DNA from: Thalassovita gelatinovora
Lineage (GTDB): Bacteria; Pseudomonadota; Alphaproteobacteria; Rhodobacterales; Rhodobacteraceae
Length of the DNA: 64,000 nucleotides
Assembly: GCF_001458355.1 (NCBI RefSeq)
Contig: NZ_CYSA01000026.1
Coordinates: 186,001 to 250,000 of the forward strand
Reading direction: 5' to 3'
This document shows, piece after piece, positions 1 to 8,711 of the stretch; within the stretch, counting starts at the first letter, position 1; every line of letters begins with the position of its first letter. The notes beneath the pieces were generated by a model. It saw only the letters and a program-made list of their open reading frames with translations, had not been told where the DNA came from and did no database searches. The position numbers and the translations under genes were made by a program.

Positions 1-638
1 AAGGCGCCTTGCATGTCATAGGCCGCACCCAGCGCGGCGCGGCGCATCCAGAACACCGCAAACCGCGAATCGTCGGGCACGATTTCCCCCGGCGCGGTGC
101 TATAAAGGAATTCGGGCGATTGCGCGAAGCCGGTGATGCGGAATTGCCGTTTGGCCCCGTTCATCGTGGCGGTGATTTTGTAACCTGGTACCAGCCCCCG
201 CGCTTTGGCGAAGCCCTCCAACAGTACGATTTCGTCGCTGTGGCCTGATTCCGGCAGACGCCCGGCTGTCAAATAGATGTCGTTCAGCCGTGGCGTGCCG
301 AAATCAGGCAGCGACAGCGCGCGCGCGCGCACCGGCAATTCGCCCTTGGCCATGTCGATCAGCGCCGCCCCGGCAACCCGGCTTTCCACTGCGGCGACGC
401 CGGGCAGGGCGGCCAGCCGATCCACCATCCGTTCCGGCGCCCGGGTCACCGGCGTGAACACGTCGGCCAACCGATAGCGGTCGTAATAGGTGCGGCGGGT
501 TTCATCCAGCGTATTGACCAGCCCGGTCATCATCACCAACATCATCACGCCAAGCGCGATGACCAGCCCGATCGCCGCCGCCTGGCCTTTGATCCGCGCC
601 AGATCGCGGATCAGCTTGCGGTTCAGCGGGCTTACCAT
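1..638 (-). CDS. ABC transporter permease, FtsX/MacB type (partial)
   Basis: This is the membrane subunit of an ABC exporter; the reading frame is open from the ATG at 638 to the window edge, so the C-terminal part is missing. My translation begins [16 protein letters not shown] and has one hydrophobic segment at about residues 20-40 (contains [11 protein letters not shown]). A soluble stretch follows that resembles the extracytoplasmic MacB/FtsX core domain ([13 protein letters not shown]). The start overlaps the end of the upstream ATPase gene by 7 nt (ATGGTAA), so the two are translationally coupled. FtsX-like permeases of this kind work with LolD/MacB-type ATPases to move lipoproteins, peptides or drugs. 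The substrate is unknown. Confidence 0.82.
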   Translation of the reverse strand, partial: MVSPLNRKLIRDLARIKGQAAAIGLVIALGVMMLVMMTGLVNTLDETRRTYYDRYRLADVFTPVTRAPERMVDRLAALPGVAAVESRVAGAALIDMAKGELPVRARALSLPDFGTPRLNDIYLTAGRLPESGHSDEIVLLEGFAKARGLVPGYKITATMNGAKRQFRITGFAQSPEFLYSTAPGEIVPDDSRFAVFWMRRAALGAAYDMQGA

Positions 639-1357
639 TCGATGTCTTCCGCCCTGAGCTTGGTGTCGTTCAGCACCACCTCGCGAATGGCTCCATCGGC
701 GAAATGGATCACCCGGTCGGCCAGTTGCGCGGTGGCAGCGGCGTGGGTGACGATGATGACGGTGGTGCCCAGCTGTTCATTCACATCTGTCAGCACTTTC
801 AACACGGCACGCCCGGTGGTGCTGTCCAGCGCCCCGGTCGGTTCGTCGCAAAACAGCACCGTCGGCCGTTTCGCCACCGCCCGGGCAATCGCAACCCGTT
901 GCTGCTCGCCCCCCGACATTTCCGACGGAAAATGCGTTTCGCGCCGATCCAGCCCGACCAGCGCCAGCGCGTCGGAAGCCTTCATCGGGTCGCGGGCAAT
1001 TTCGGTGACCAGTTCCACGTTTTCCCGCGCATTCAGGCTTGGCATCAGATTGTAGAACTGGAACACGAACCCGACATGGTCGCGCCGGTACCGGGTCAGA
1101 TCGGCATCGTTCATTGCAGACAGATCGCGGTCGCGGAAATGCGCGCTGCCCGCGCTGGGCCGGTCAAGCCCGCCAAGGATATTGAGAAGGGTGGATTTGC
1201 CACTGCCAGAGGGGCCCAGCAACACCACGAATTCGCCGGTCGGAATGGTCAGATCCACCCCGCGCAGCGCATGTACCGCAGCGGTTCCTTCGCCATAGAC
1301 CTTGGTCAGGCCTTTGGCAGTGAAGGCTGGGGGTATTTTCAGAGCTTGCTCGGTCAA
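632..1357 (-). CDS. ABC transporter ATP-binding protein, LolD/MacB type
   Basis: This is the cytoplasmic ATPase partner of the FtsX-type permease whose start it overlaps. The 241 residues carry a Walker A (GPSGSGKST, residues 48-56), a Q-loop region (FVFQFYN, about 97), an ABC signature ([14 protein letters not shown], about 146) and a Walker B ([13 protein letters not shown], about 166). The length and the EPTGALD motif are typical of the MacB/LolD/FtsE family. The start codon is TTG; no in-frame ATG lies upstream before a stop. No substrate-specific features are visible. The ATPase-permease pair probably continues past the left window edge as one operon. Confidence 0.92.
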   Translation of the reverse strand: MTEQALKIPPAFTAKGLTKVYGEGTAAVHALRGVDLTIPTGEFVVLLGPSGSGKSTLLNILGGLDRPSAGSAHFRDRDLSAMNDADLTRYRRDHVGFVFQFYNLMPSLNARENVELVTEIARDPMKASDALALVGLDRRETHFPSEMSGGEQQRVAIARAVAKRPTVLFCDEPTGALDSTTGRAVLKVLTDVNEQLGTTVIIVTHAAATAQLADRVIHFADGAIREVVLNDTKLRAEDIEW

Positions 1358-1449
1358 GGCACTACTTGGGTTAAGGTTGCCTCAGGTTAGCCGAAAAGAT
1401 GCGCGGTGCCAGCTAAAATCCTGAAACGGCTGAAACGCGTGAAGCCGCT

Positions 1450-2379
1450 TCACGGCAGGATTTGCAGCCAGATCCAGACGGTCAGGATGCAAAGCCCGGT
1501 CGCAAGCAATACCGAAGACGCCGCAACCCTGCGCCCGACGCCGTAGGTGTTGGCGAACAGATAGGAATTGACCCCGGGTGCCATCGCCGCAGTCAGCACC
1601 GCGGAACGCAGGTCGCTGACCGACAGATCGAACGCCCGCCCCAGCACATAGACGATGCCGGGATGCAACAGCAGGCTGACCGCGATGATATAGGCGATCA
1701 CCTTGCCATCACCTTCGGGTTTGTAGCGCACCAGCAGCCCGCCCAATCCGAACAAGGCGGTGGGCAGCGCGGTGCGCTTTATCAAGTCCACCGCTGCGAT
1801 GACCGGTTCGGGCAGGGCGATACCACCCAGATTGACGATGAACCCCAAAACGATTCCCACCACTAGCGCATTGCGGAACATTGCAATGCCCACGGTATGC
1901 GCCACCCGCAGGGGCGACTGGCCACGGGATCGGACGATTTCCATCACCGTGATCCCGACCATATAACAGAACGGCGCGTGGATCGACACGATGGCGAAAT
2001 TGCCATTCAGCGCCTCGGGCCCATAGGCGCGTTCGGTGATCGCCAGCCCCAGCAGAAGCGAATTGGAAAACAGCCCGACGAAGCCGATGGCGACGCTGTC
2101 CTCCCATGGTCGTCGGAACAGGAACCGCGCGCCCAGCATCCCCGCAGCGAAGCCAGACCCCGCGCCGATATAGAAAGACAGCATCAGCGCCGGATGGAAG
2201 TCGCGTTGCAGATCAAGCGTGGAAATGGCGGAAAAAAGCAGGAAAGGAAGGCCGAAATTCTGAGTGAATTTCATCAGCCCGTCGATATGGGAATGGGACA
2301 GAAATCCACGCCATGTGGCGAAATAACCAACCCCGATCACCAGAAAAACCGGAAGGACGATGTTGAAAAGGTCTTGCAT
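1450..2379 (-). CDS. AEC family (auxin efflux carrier-like) transporter
   Basis: This integral membrane protein of about 309 residues is made almost entirely of hydrophobic helices. It begins MQDLFNIVLPVFLVIGVGYF, the usual N-terminus of AEC carriers, and has the paired repeats of about five helices seen in this family, including a GVNSYLFANTYGV segment near the end. AEC members export organic acids or other small anions; the substrate here cannot be read from sequence. I prefer the ATG at 2379, because the longer frame begins with a GTG at 2397 and adds only six charged residues. It is monocistronic, with about 90 nt to the ABC gene downstream. Confidence 0.85.
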   Translation of the reverse strand: MQDLFNIVLPVFLVIGVGYFATWRGFLSHSHIDGLMKFTQNFGLPFLLFSAISTLDLQRDFHPALMLSFYIGAGSGFAAGMLGARFLFRRPWEDSVAIGFVGLFSNSLLLGLAITERAYGPEALNGNFAIVSIHAPFCYMVGITVMEIVRSRGQSPLRVAHTVGIAMFRNALVVGIVLGFIVNLGGIALPEPVIAAVDLIKRTALPTALFGLGGLLVRYKPEGDGKVIAYIIAVSLLLHPGIVYVLGRAFDLSVSDLRSAVLTAAMAPGVNSYLFANTYGVGRRVAASSVLLATGLCILTVWIWLQILP

Positions 2380-2535
2380 CAATCGGGTCTTTCGCACGGA
2401 CGGATGGGGCAGGACGCTCCGGCGGGAGTATCGTCAACCGGGAAAGTCCTTTTTCTTCAATTTGATAGAGAATTCTTCGGAGGGGCGATCCACTAAATGA
2501 TCAACATTTGGGATGTTCCTTCTGTGTTTCTGATT

Positions 2536-2936
2536 TAAAGCACCGCTTCGGTGTATCGATAGGTTTACGAAAGATAAAGCATCCCGCCAAGAACTTGAAT
2601 CGCAGGACTTCCCTTGTGTCTGATTTCGTGATTCATCCTGATTGGGAGGATGTATCATGTCAGCACCTTTTCCATCAGCGCTTCGGACGCGGTTTCACCG
2701 ATATCTTGCGCAATGCAGGATTCTGGTTCCTATTCTAGCCGCCCTACAGTCCCGACCTCAATCCCGTAGAAATGGCATTCTCCTAGCTCAAAGCACACCT
2801 GCGCCGGATCGGCGCGGGAACCTTCACAGGCATGTTCAACGCAATCGCCGAAATCTGCTGCCTCTATTCACCCGACGAGTGCTGGAACTACTGCAATGCT
2901 GCCGGATATGTCTCAGGTTAAAGATGGGGTGCTTTA
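2536..2936 (+). mobile_element. IS630-family element, internally deleted remnant
   Basis: An element of about 400 bp is bounded by the inverted repeats TAAAGCACC (2536-2544) and GGTGCTTTA (2928-2936). Between them are the two ends of an IS630-type transposase. A short N-terminus (MSAPFPSALRTRFHRYL, from the ATG at 2657) resembles the start of roseobacter IS630 transposases. The C-terminal DDE region follows in another frame (PYSPDLNPVEMAF, then SPDECWNY, stop at 2921). Intact IS630 elements are around 1.1 kb, so the middle has been lost. The terminal repeats and the C-terminus are seen directly; the N-terminal match is from memory of the family. Confidence 0.7.
2739..2921 (+). pseudogene. IS630 transposase C-terminal fragment
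   Basis: Frame 3 reads PPYSPDLNPVEMAFS, then an in-frame TAG, then LKAHLRRIGAGTFTGMF and SPDECWNYCNAAGYVSG before TAA. This is the end of the DDE catalytic domain of IS630 transposases; the NPVE glutamate is the third acidic residue of the triad. A TAG replaces the usual lysine after AFS, and another TAG sits just upstream (at 2736), so the fragment cannot be translated. It is a dead remnant. Confidence 0.75.
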
Positions 2937-3067
2937 GGTTGACCGAACCGGCCCCGATACTGAAGTCCAGACCCCAATTTAAAACTTTAGATAATTTGAC
3001 TGCAAGAAAATTGCAGCTTAGGGTTTGTAATTAGTTCGGAAAATCGAGCAATTTGTATGGTGTTTTG

Positions 3068-3640
3068 ATGATTTATGCCCATTCCGTTCTTGGGGTCACC
3101 GACACCCAACATTGGGAACCGCTCTTCGATCACCTGAAGGCCGTCGCAATAACAACCCGAGAAAACGCGCGTTGCTTCGGAGCTGGATCTGTGGCCGAAA
3201 CAGTCGGATGGCTGCACGATCTAGGCAAAGTGAAACTGGGATTTCAGGACAAACTTCGCGGTCATCCGAACGATATCCCTCATAGTGGCGAGGGGGCAGT
3301 CTACGCCGAGGACAATCTTGGCGGTATCGGCAAACTAATGTCCTTTTGCATTGCAGGCCATCATTCCGGTCTTCCGAATGGGTTGAATCGGTCACATGGT
3401 CGCCCGTCAAGGTCGCTACGCGAGCGGCTATTGCAAAGCGAAACAGTTCCTTTGCCTGATGGCGTTTCCTTGCCAAAATTAGAGGTGCCATCCTGTCTTG
3501 ACGGGCTTTCACCCAAGTCCCGTTTCGAAATGCAATTTTTCACTCGCATGTTGTTCTCGGCGCTTGTTGACGCGGATTTTATCGAGACCGAGCGGTTTTA
3601 TTCACCCAGCGTTACACGCAAGTCGGCAGCTGACCTATGA
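3068..3640 (+). pseudogene. cas3: CRISPR-associated Cas3 HD-nuclease domain, truncated
   Basis: About 185 residues match the N-terminal HD domain of Cas3, the nuclease-helicase of type I CRISPR-Cas. From the ATG at 3068, YAHS is at residues 3-6, HWEPLFDHL at about 15-23, WLHDLGK with the HD pair at 50-51, PHSGEGA at about 71, GHHSGLP at about 98, and a Cas3-like SALVDADF near the end. The homology stops at about 3630, where an IS3-type orfA begins on the opposite strand; the last residues (SVTRKSAADL) are a junction product. No helicase domain, Cascade gene or repeat array is in the window, so this is a relic of a lost type I system, or at most an orphan HD domain. The TTG at 3053 is an alternative start. 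Confidence 0.8.
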
Positions 3641-3990
3641 TCCCGGCTCACCATTTTTTGCCTCGCGTCCCGAGCAACTGATGCGAGGCTTCGGCCAAAA
3701 AATCCCGCTCCACCACCAACTGGCCGATCTTGGAATGCAGCTTGTCGACGTCGGCGGCACTCACCTGCTCAGGGGCGGAGCCACGGCGCGTAAAGGCTGT
3801 CGACATGTTCTCTATCGCGGCGCGCTTCCACGTGCCGATCTGGGTCGGGTGCACGCCATACTTCTTGGACAATTCCGCCAGCGTCAGCTCCTCGCGGATC
3901 GCCTCAAGCGCAACCTTGGCCTTAAACTCCGGCGAATGGTTCTTTCGTTTCTTCATTACGGATCACTTCTTTCATCATGTGATCCACCTT
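3635..3990 (-). mobile_element. IS3-family element, orfA end only
   Basis: This holds a complete orfA and the first few codons of orfB of an IS3-type element read on the minus strand. Beyond the orfA stop at 3648, an overlapping frame starts MVSRDH, like the start of an IS3 orfB. It is cut off after about 20 nt, where sequence contiguous with the cas3 fragment begins. The upstream end (about 3980) contains GTGATCC repeats but I could not place the terminal repeat exactly. The element is one-sided, so it was probably left by a deletion between IS copies. Boundaries are approximate. Confidence 0.55.
3648..3956 (-). CDS. IS3-family transposase OrfA (helix-turn-helix subunit)
   Basis: The 102-residue protein begins MKKRKNHSPEFKAKVALEAI, the usual start of IS3-family OrfA proteins that bind the IS ends through a helix-turn-helix (TLAELSKKYGVHPTQIGTWK, about residues 24-43). 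A leucine-rich coiled-coil segment follows (VDKLHSKIGQLVVERDFL), ending in TRGKKW. In intact elements, programmed frameshifting joins OrfA to the OrfB integrase. Here OrfB is missing after its first few codons, so no active transposase can form from this copy. It is on the opposite strand to the cas3 fragment it abuts. Confidence 0.85.
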   Translation of the reverse strand: MKKRKNHSPEFKAKVALEAIREELTLAELSKKYGVHPTQIGTWKRAAIENMSTAFTRRGSAPEQVSAADVDKLHSKIGQLVVERDFLAEASHQLLGTRGKKW

Positions 3991-4372
3991 AACGACTGGC
4001 CTGAATTCCCGCGACCACCTCTGTCTGATCAGGAAGATTCGTTGAAGCTAATGGACGATTTGTGGCTTCAGATTTGCAGGGGGGTCCTAATAGATACTGC
4101 GCTCTTGCAAGCAGCACGAGACAGTCAGGATGCGCTCTACATACGCCGGGCCAGCGGGACATTGATTTTTCCCGGAATTTACAAACTAAAGAGATCCGCG
4201 CTTGAAGGCAGGGCCGCCCGAAAAGCTTCAACTTTCCGCGCGGAATTTGAAAATCACCGTCCAATGACCTCACACTGACGGCTTGGCTTTTCCCAAATGT
4301 TGCGGTTGCAGCGAACGGCCGGTTCGACGGGCCGCAATGCAGCATCGACGACCAAGATAGACGGCGGCTTTG
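3991..4372 (+). other. Unassigned stretch between two IS elements, with one short open frame
   Basis: Between the IS3 remnant and the IS1182 left end there is no recognisable gene. One frame stays open to 4278 (DWPEFPRPPLSDQEDSLKL, then ICRGVLIDTALLQAARDSQ, ending ENHRPMTSH). It has no convincing start of its own because it runs in from the antisense of orfA, and I do not recognise it. It could be the tail of the gene into which the IS3 element inserted, or chance. The rest (4279-4372) shows nothing I can name. Confidence 0.3.
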
Positions 4373-5931
4373 GGGCTGATTTTGTTGAAAAACTCTTCCT
4401 TGATTGAGACCTGAACTGCTGATTCAATTCGTCCCGTGATTCGTCCCGTGAGCGGGAGGAGTGGCGGATGTTGGGACCGAGACAGGAAGCGCAAGCGGCG
4501 CTGTTTTACGAGTTTTCTCTGGAAGACCACGTTCCTCAAGATCATCTTCTGCGTTCGATTGATCGGTTCGTCGATCTGAGCAGCATTCGGACACATTTGG
4601 CGGATTCCTACAGCCATACGGGGCGGCCATCCGTCGATCCTGAACTGCTGATCCGGATGCTATTGGTGGGCTATTGCTTTGGCATCCGGTCCGAGCGGCG
4701 GCTCTGTGAAGAGGTTCATCTGAACCTCGCGTATCGTTGGTTCTGCCGCCTCGACCTTAGCGATCGCGTTCCCGATCATTCAACGTTTTCCAAGAACCGG
4801 CATGGGCGTTTTCGCGACAGCGAACTTCTGCGACACCTGTTCGAGACGACCGTCGCCCGCTGTATCGAGGAAGGTCTCGCCAGCGGTCAGCGCATGGCAG
4901 TCGATGCCAGTCTGATCGAAGCGGATACGAACAAGCAAAACTCAACACCGAAGGAAGAATGGGATGCGTCGACCATCGATGCCGTAGATGCACCCCGCGC
5001 AGTCCGAGAGTATCTCGACACGCTCGACGAGGCAGCCTTCGGCGCGGCGAGCGATGTCCAACCCAAGTTCACCTCGCATTCCGATCCCGCCAGTCAGTGG
5101 ACAGCAGCCCGCAAAGGCCCTGCATTCTTTAGCTATTCCGACAATTACCTGATCGACACGGATCACGGTGTCATCTTGGATGTGGAACCCACACGCTCCA
5201 TCCGGCAAGCCGAGGTTGGATCGACAAAAAACCATGCTGACGCGGGTAAAAGACAAGTTCGGCTTGGTCCCTGACTGGATGATCGCCGACACTGCCTATG
5301 GCTCAGGCCCAATGCTTGGCTGGCTCGTAGATCGCAAGATCGATCCTTACATCCCGGTGATCGACAAGTCCGGACGCCCTGATGGCACCTGGACACGCAC
5401 AGATTTCGACTGGGATGCAGAGAATAATCAATACATCTGCCCTGAGGGTCACGCGCTCAAGCAGTTCCGCCGGAATTATTCCGATCCGAACCGGGGCCCG
5501 ACCGGCAAGGGCCGCGCGAAGTACCGTGCTCTGAAACTGACCTGCCAGGTTTGCCCATCCAAGCCGAAATGCTGCCCCAACGCTGACGCCAGGTCTATCA
5601 CCCGTGAAGAACACGAAGATGCCCGCCAAGTTGCCAGGGATTTGGCCAAAACTGATGAATACGTTATTGCGATGAAGCTCCGAAAGAAGGTCGAAATGCT
5701 CTTCGCCCATTTGAAACGCATTCTCGGCCTCGGTCGGCTGCGATTACGTGGCCCGTGCGGTGCAAATGACGAATTTCTCCTCGCAGCAACTGCCCAAAAC
5801 CTCCGCAAACTGGCCAAGATCATTCCCGCACCGCAGCAAATTCGCAAAGCCTGACAAGAAAGGCGCTTACGCCGAATTCAGAACGGATATTTCTGCGCGC
5901 GCAAACATTAGTTTTTCAACAGAATCGGCCC
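4373..5931 (+). mobile_element. IS1182-type insertion sequence, full length
   Basis: The element is about 1.56 kb and bounded by 22-bp inverted repeats at 4373-4394 and 5910-5931. They differ at two positions and share the inner half TGTTGAAAAACT (one mismatch on the left end). A single transposase gene fills the interior in two frames. Length, repeats ending in GTTGAAAAACT and the transposase type fit the IS1182 family. No clear target duplication is visible, with different flanks on each side, so the neighbouring DNA may have rearranged after insertion. Confidence 0.82.
4468..5854 (+). pseudogene. IS1182-family transposase, frameshifted
   Basis: This DDE transposase is read as two overlapping frames: 4468-5274 (MLGPRQEAQAALFYEF to RSIRQAEVGSTK) and the continuation to 5854 (TMLTRVKDKFGLVPDWMIAD to PAPQQIRKA). 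The family alignment runs smoothly from GSTK into TMLTRVK if one base is removed from a run of six A at 5226-5231. The copy therefore carries a +1 indel, or needs a +1 slip. Catalytic-type motifs are present: MAVDAS in the first half, MIADTAYGSG after the shift, and KKVEMLFAHLKRILG near the end. Apart from the shift it is complete. A sequencing error in the A run cannot be excluded. Confidence 0.82.
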
Positions 5932-5980
5932 ATGTTACCCGATGCCGCGGCGCGTCTAAATGACCGCTTTGCGTCTATGC

Positions 5981-6859
5981 CTATTGCGGATATTTGATCC
6001 CAGTCGCTTTTTCGGCCCAATCCCATAAGCGTTCCGCGACACCATCTTTGAGAGCGGCGGCGTCAACAATCGCAAGCCCGGGTGTTCCTGAGCGTTCTTC
6101 TGGCCCGTCAGGCCCCCAGTATTGCCCGCCCTCGACGTGCGTGTCTGTTGCCGCGACAAGTGCTGGCGCGGCTCCGTCGGCGGGCGACATCATTTTGATG
6201 CCTGCTGGAATGTCACCAAGGTTTCGGGTCAGGTCGGTCTGGCTCACGCCCGGGTGGGCGGCAAGGGAGCGAACAGAGCTGTCTTTAGCGCGCAATCTAC
6301 GATCAAGCTCTAACGCGAAGACAAGATCGGCGAGTTTGCTTTGGCCATATTCGCGCCAAGGATCGTAAGGTTTTTCCAGTTGGAAATTGTCAAAGTCCAA
6401 AACTGCGCCTCGGTGTCCGATGCTGGACAGGGTCACGACGCGTGCAGCAGGCGCCGCGTTCAGCAGTTGGATAAGGTGGCCGGTGAGTGCAAAATGCGCG
6501 ACAAAATTGACACCAAACTGGGTTTCAAAGCCGTCCTGCGTTGTTCCGGCGGGCGGCACCATGACGCCCGCATTGTTGATCAGGATATCCAAACGGGTGT
6601 GTGTATTGGCAATCCTGGTGGCAAAATCTTTTACAGAAGCTAGAGCGTTCAGATCGACAAGCCCGACTTCAAGCCGCGCGTCCGGTGCCTCGTCCTTTAT
6701 GCGGTCTATCGCGGTCTGCACTTTAGCCTCGTTCCGGCCTGCAACGATCACTTGCGCCCCGCGCGTTGCCAATGCGCGCGCTATCTCGAAGCCAAGGCCC
6801 GTGTTGGCCCCGGTGATCAATGCCGTCTTGCCGTTCATATCCATTTTGCTTTCCGTCAT
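5981..6859 (-). CDS. SDR family NAD(P)-dependent oxidoreductase
   Basis: This short-chain dehydrogenase/reductase of about 292 residues has a Rossmann fold with TGANTGLG (about residues 16-23), the NNAG motif (about 97) and the catalytic S...YxxxK (SSIGHRG, then YGQSK at about 169). Length and layout resemble retinol-dehydrogenase/WW-oxidoreductase-like SDRs; the substrate is unknown. The ATG at 6859 overlaps the stop of the upstream SnoaL-like gene (GTGATGA), so the two form one operon. The divergent HxlR regulator probably controls them, a common arrangement for electrophile- or quinone-responsive oxidoreductases. Confidence 0.88.
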   Translation of the reverse strand: MTESKMDMNGKTALITGANTGLGFEIARALATRGAQVIVAGRNEAKVQTAIDRIKDEAPDARLEVGLVDLNALASVKDFATRIANTHTRLDILINNAGVMVPPAGTTQDGFETQFGVNFVAHFALTGHLIQLLNAAPAARVVTLSSIGHRGAVLDFDNFQLEKPYDPWREYGQSKLADLVFALELDRRLRAKDSSVRSLAAHPGVSQTDLTRNLGDIPAGIKMMSPADGAAPALVAATDTHVEGGQYWGPDGPEERSGTPGLAIVDAAALKDGVAERLWDWAEKATGIKYPQ

Positions 6860-7251
6860 CACAGGCCGAACGTCACTTTTGCATGATGTGTGTCCATATA
6901 CTCCTTCATCCGTTTGATCCGTCCATCCGCAATCTCAAAGAGGAAATGATACATGTTGTTGTATTCCGAACCCGTTGCGGTCGTCGCAGTCATATGAGCC
7001 TCTGCCGCGACCTTATTCCCCTCTGCCACCATACCGGTCACAGCGAAATCGGCACCATTCGGGAACATCTCGCCGCCGCTGCCAAAAAAGCCCAGAAAAA
7101 ACGCTCGGTCATGTTCACCAGCTGTTTGCAGATAAGCCTGCTTGCCTGCTATCCACCAACTGAAATCCTCTGTGATCATAGAGCTAAGCGTTTCAACATC
7201 GGACCGACGCATGGCTTCCACGAAGGCGGTAACAGTATCCTTGTTCGACAT
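6859..7251 (-). CDS. SnoaL-like / NTF2-fold protein
   Basis: This is a protein of 130 residues beginning MSNKDTVTAFVEAMRRSDVE. The pattern (an N-terminal helix, then TEDFSWWIAG, then a beta-rich half with MYHFLFEIADGRI) is that of the NTF2/SnoaL superfamily of small alpha+beta barrels. The start at 7251 is supported by AGGAG 8 nt upstream; the longer open frame would cover the promoter region. It is translationally coupled to the SDR gene. Members include ketosteroid-isomerase-like enzymes and non-catalytic binding proteins; no function can be assigned. Confidence 0.82.
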   Translation of the reverse strand: MSNKDTVTAFVEAMRRSDVETLSSMITEDFSWWIAGKQAYLQTAGEHDRAFFLGFFGSGGEMFPNGADFAVTGMVAEGNKVAAEAHMTATTATGSEYNNMYHFLFEIADGRIKRMKEYMDTHHAKVTFGL

Positions 7252-7323
7252 TTGGGTTCTCCTGATATTTCCTTTAGAGAAGGTGTCGATGATGGTAACA
7301 ATATGCAAGAAGAGACACTTTTG

Positions 7324-7335
7324 GTTCCTAGGAAC
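7324..7335. promoter_or_regulatory. Candidate HxlR operator palindrome
   Basis: A perfect 12-bp palindrome, GTTCCTAGGAAC, lies between the divergent hxlR-type gene (ATG 7371) and the SnoaL/SDR operon (ATG 7251). Two direct repeats of the form GGTAACNATNGC flank it (7293-7305 and 7341-7353), 48 bp apart. Position and symmetry fit an operator used by the HxlR regulator for itself and the oxidoreductase operon. The palindrome and repeats are observed; the binding role is inferred. Confidence 0.5.
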
Positions 7336-7370
7336 ACAAAGGTAACTATTGCGGAAAGTAAGGGTGATCG

Positions 7371-7718
7371 ATGGCTCAAAAATCTTTCGAAGACTACATG
7401 GAATGCCCGTTTCACCTCGCAATGAGTGTGTTGGAAGGGCGGTGGAAGTTTGCCATTCTCTACGTGTTGTCCGCGCGTGGGACGCTCCGTTTCAAGGAAC
7501 TGGAACGGTCCGTGCCAGGGATTTCGACACGAATGCTTACCAAGGAACTCAAGCATCTCGAAAGCCACGGCATCGTGCGCCGCGTCCCTTACGCGACAGT
7601 CCCGCCAAAAGTCGAATATTCGCTGACAGACATCGGCATAAGCGTCTCGCCCGTGATTGACGAAATCAGTAAGTGGGGAGAGCAGTACCTAGCTTCGGTT
7701 GACCCCAGCACGTCTTGA
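7371..7718 (+). CDS. HxlR-family winged-helix transcriptional regulator
   Basis: A regulator of 115 residues in the HxlR family. The diagnostic start CPFHLAMSVLEGRWKFAILY has the conserved cysteine at residue 12, followed by the recognition region PGISTRMLTKELKHLESHGI and a wing (VPPKVEYSLTDIG). HxlR/YodB-type proteins often sense electrophiles or quinones through that cysteine and repress adjacent oxidoreductases. The gene is divergent from the SnoaL/SDR operon with a palindrome between them. It is followed directly by IS110 debris. Confidence 0.9.
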   Translation: MAQKSFEDYMECPFHLAMSVLEGRWKFAILYVLSARGTLRFKELERSVPGISTRMLTKELKHLESHGIVRRVPYATVPPKVEYSLTDIGISVSPVIDEISKWGEQYLASVDPSTS

Positions 7719-7796
7719 GAAGGTGCGAGAGCAGCCTTTCGATGTATTCAGGCTAATGGCAGAAAAGTCCCGCAGTCCCGCCCTCTGTCCAACTAA

Positions 7797-8332
7797 ATGC
7801 TGCACAACGTGTCGAATGGCTGGTTTGGTGAAGCTGCAACGCAGAATCTGGCCAGTCGCCCAAAGGCAGGTCAGGGCCGTTCGCGCCTTCGACACGAGGG
7901 GCGGGAAGCATGCGTAATTGGGGAGATGGATAAAGTGCTCGCGCACGCGGTTCTTCCTTTACTTGATGCCCGTACGGTCCTCTTTCAAAACTATCTGGAA
8001 CTGGATCGACGCGTGAAGCGCGCGGCATCGCAAGACGCGGTGTGCATACGGATGATGACAGTGCCAGGTGTGGCGCCTATTGCAGCTTTGACATTCAAAG
8101 CCGCAATCGATGACCCCAATCGATTCAAAAAATCCCGCACTGTTGTCGCGCATTTTGGTCTCACGCCGCGAAGATATCAGTCAGGTGAACACGACAACCC
8201 CGGTCGAATATCGAAGGCAGGAGACCGAGACGTTCGTGCAACGCTGTATGCCGCGGCCAACGCAATGTTGATGCGAACCATGGCAGGGTCACATAGAAGA
8301 AGGAAAACGAGCTTGACCCAGACACCCAATTA
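7797..8332 (+). pseudogene. IS110-family transposase fragment
   Basis: From about 7870 the frame reads LRHEGREA, LPLLDARTVLFQNYLELDRR, MMTVPGVAPIAALTFKAAID, VVAHFGLTPRRYQSGE and ISKAGDRDVRATLYAAANAM. This is the C-terminal IS116/IS110/IS902 domain. The N-terminal RuvC-like half is absent, and the normal C-terminal tail is missing after MLMRTM because an IS5 element begins at 8333. It is therefore truncated on both sides. The region 7719-7870 may hold scrambled upstream transposase sequence, but no continuous frame is visible. Confidence 0.78.
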
Positions 8333-8479
8333 GGCTCAGGACCCATTGATTTTAGCCGCGCAGCATGATTCATCGTTCGAAAAATGAGCGGTGACATGTC
8401 TGATCTCTTCTGGCTGAGCGACGCACAGATGGCGCGTCTGGAGCCCTATTTCCCGAAGTCCCACGGCAAGCCGCGTGTC

Positions 8480-8519
8480 CGCTGCCCGGCAGGCGATTGC
8501 GAAGCAATCTGCCGAGAGG
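8480..8519 (-). repeat. Palindromic insert A (40 bp) inside IS5 transposase
   Basis: This insert sits between GTC and GAC of the transposase codons for V and D, at a TC/GA junction. Read on the minus strand it starts CCTCTC, contains a hairpin GGC-A-GATTGC-TTC-GCAATC-GCC, and ends with the palindrome CTGCCGGGCAG plus CG. It is the inverted counterpart of inserts B and C. Its 40-bp length shifts the reading frame. Confidence 0.85.
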
Positions 8520-8711
8520 GACGACCGGCGCGTTCTGAGTGGGATTATCTTCATAAACCGCAACGGCTTACGCTGGCGTGATGCGCCGAAAGAGTATGGT
8601 CCACATAAGACGCTATACAACCGTTGGAAGCGGTGGAGCGATAAGGGCATCTTTGCGCAGATGATGACTGGCCTGGCGGCTCAGCACGGCGAGAAGAAGA
8701 CAGTGATGATC

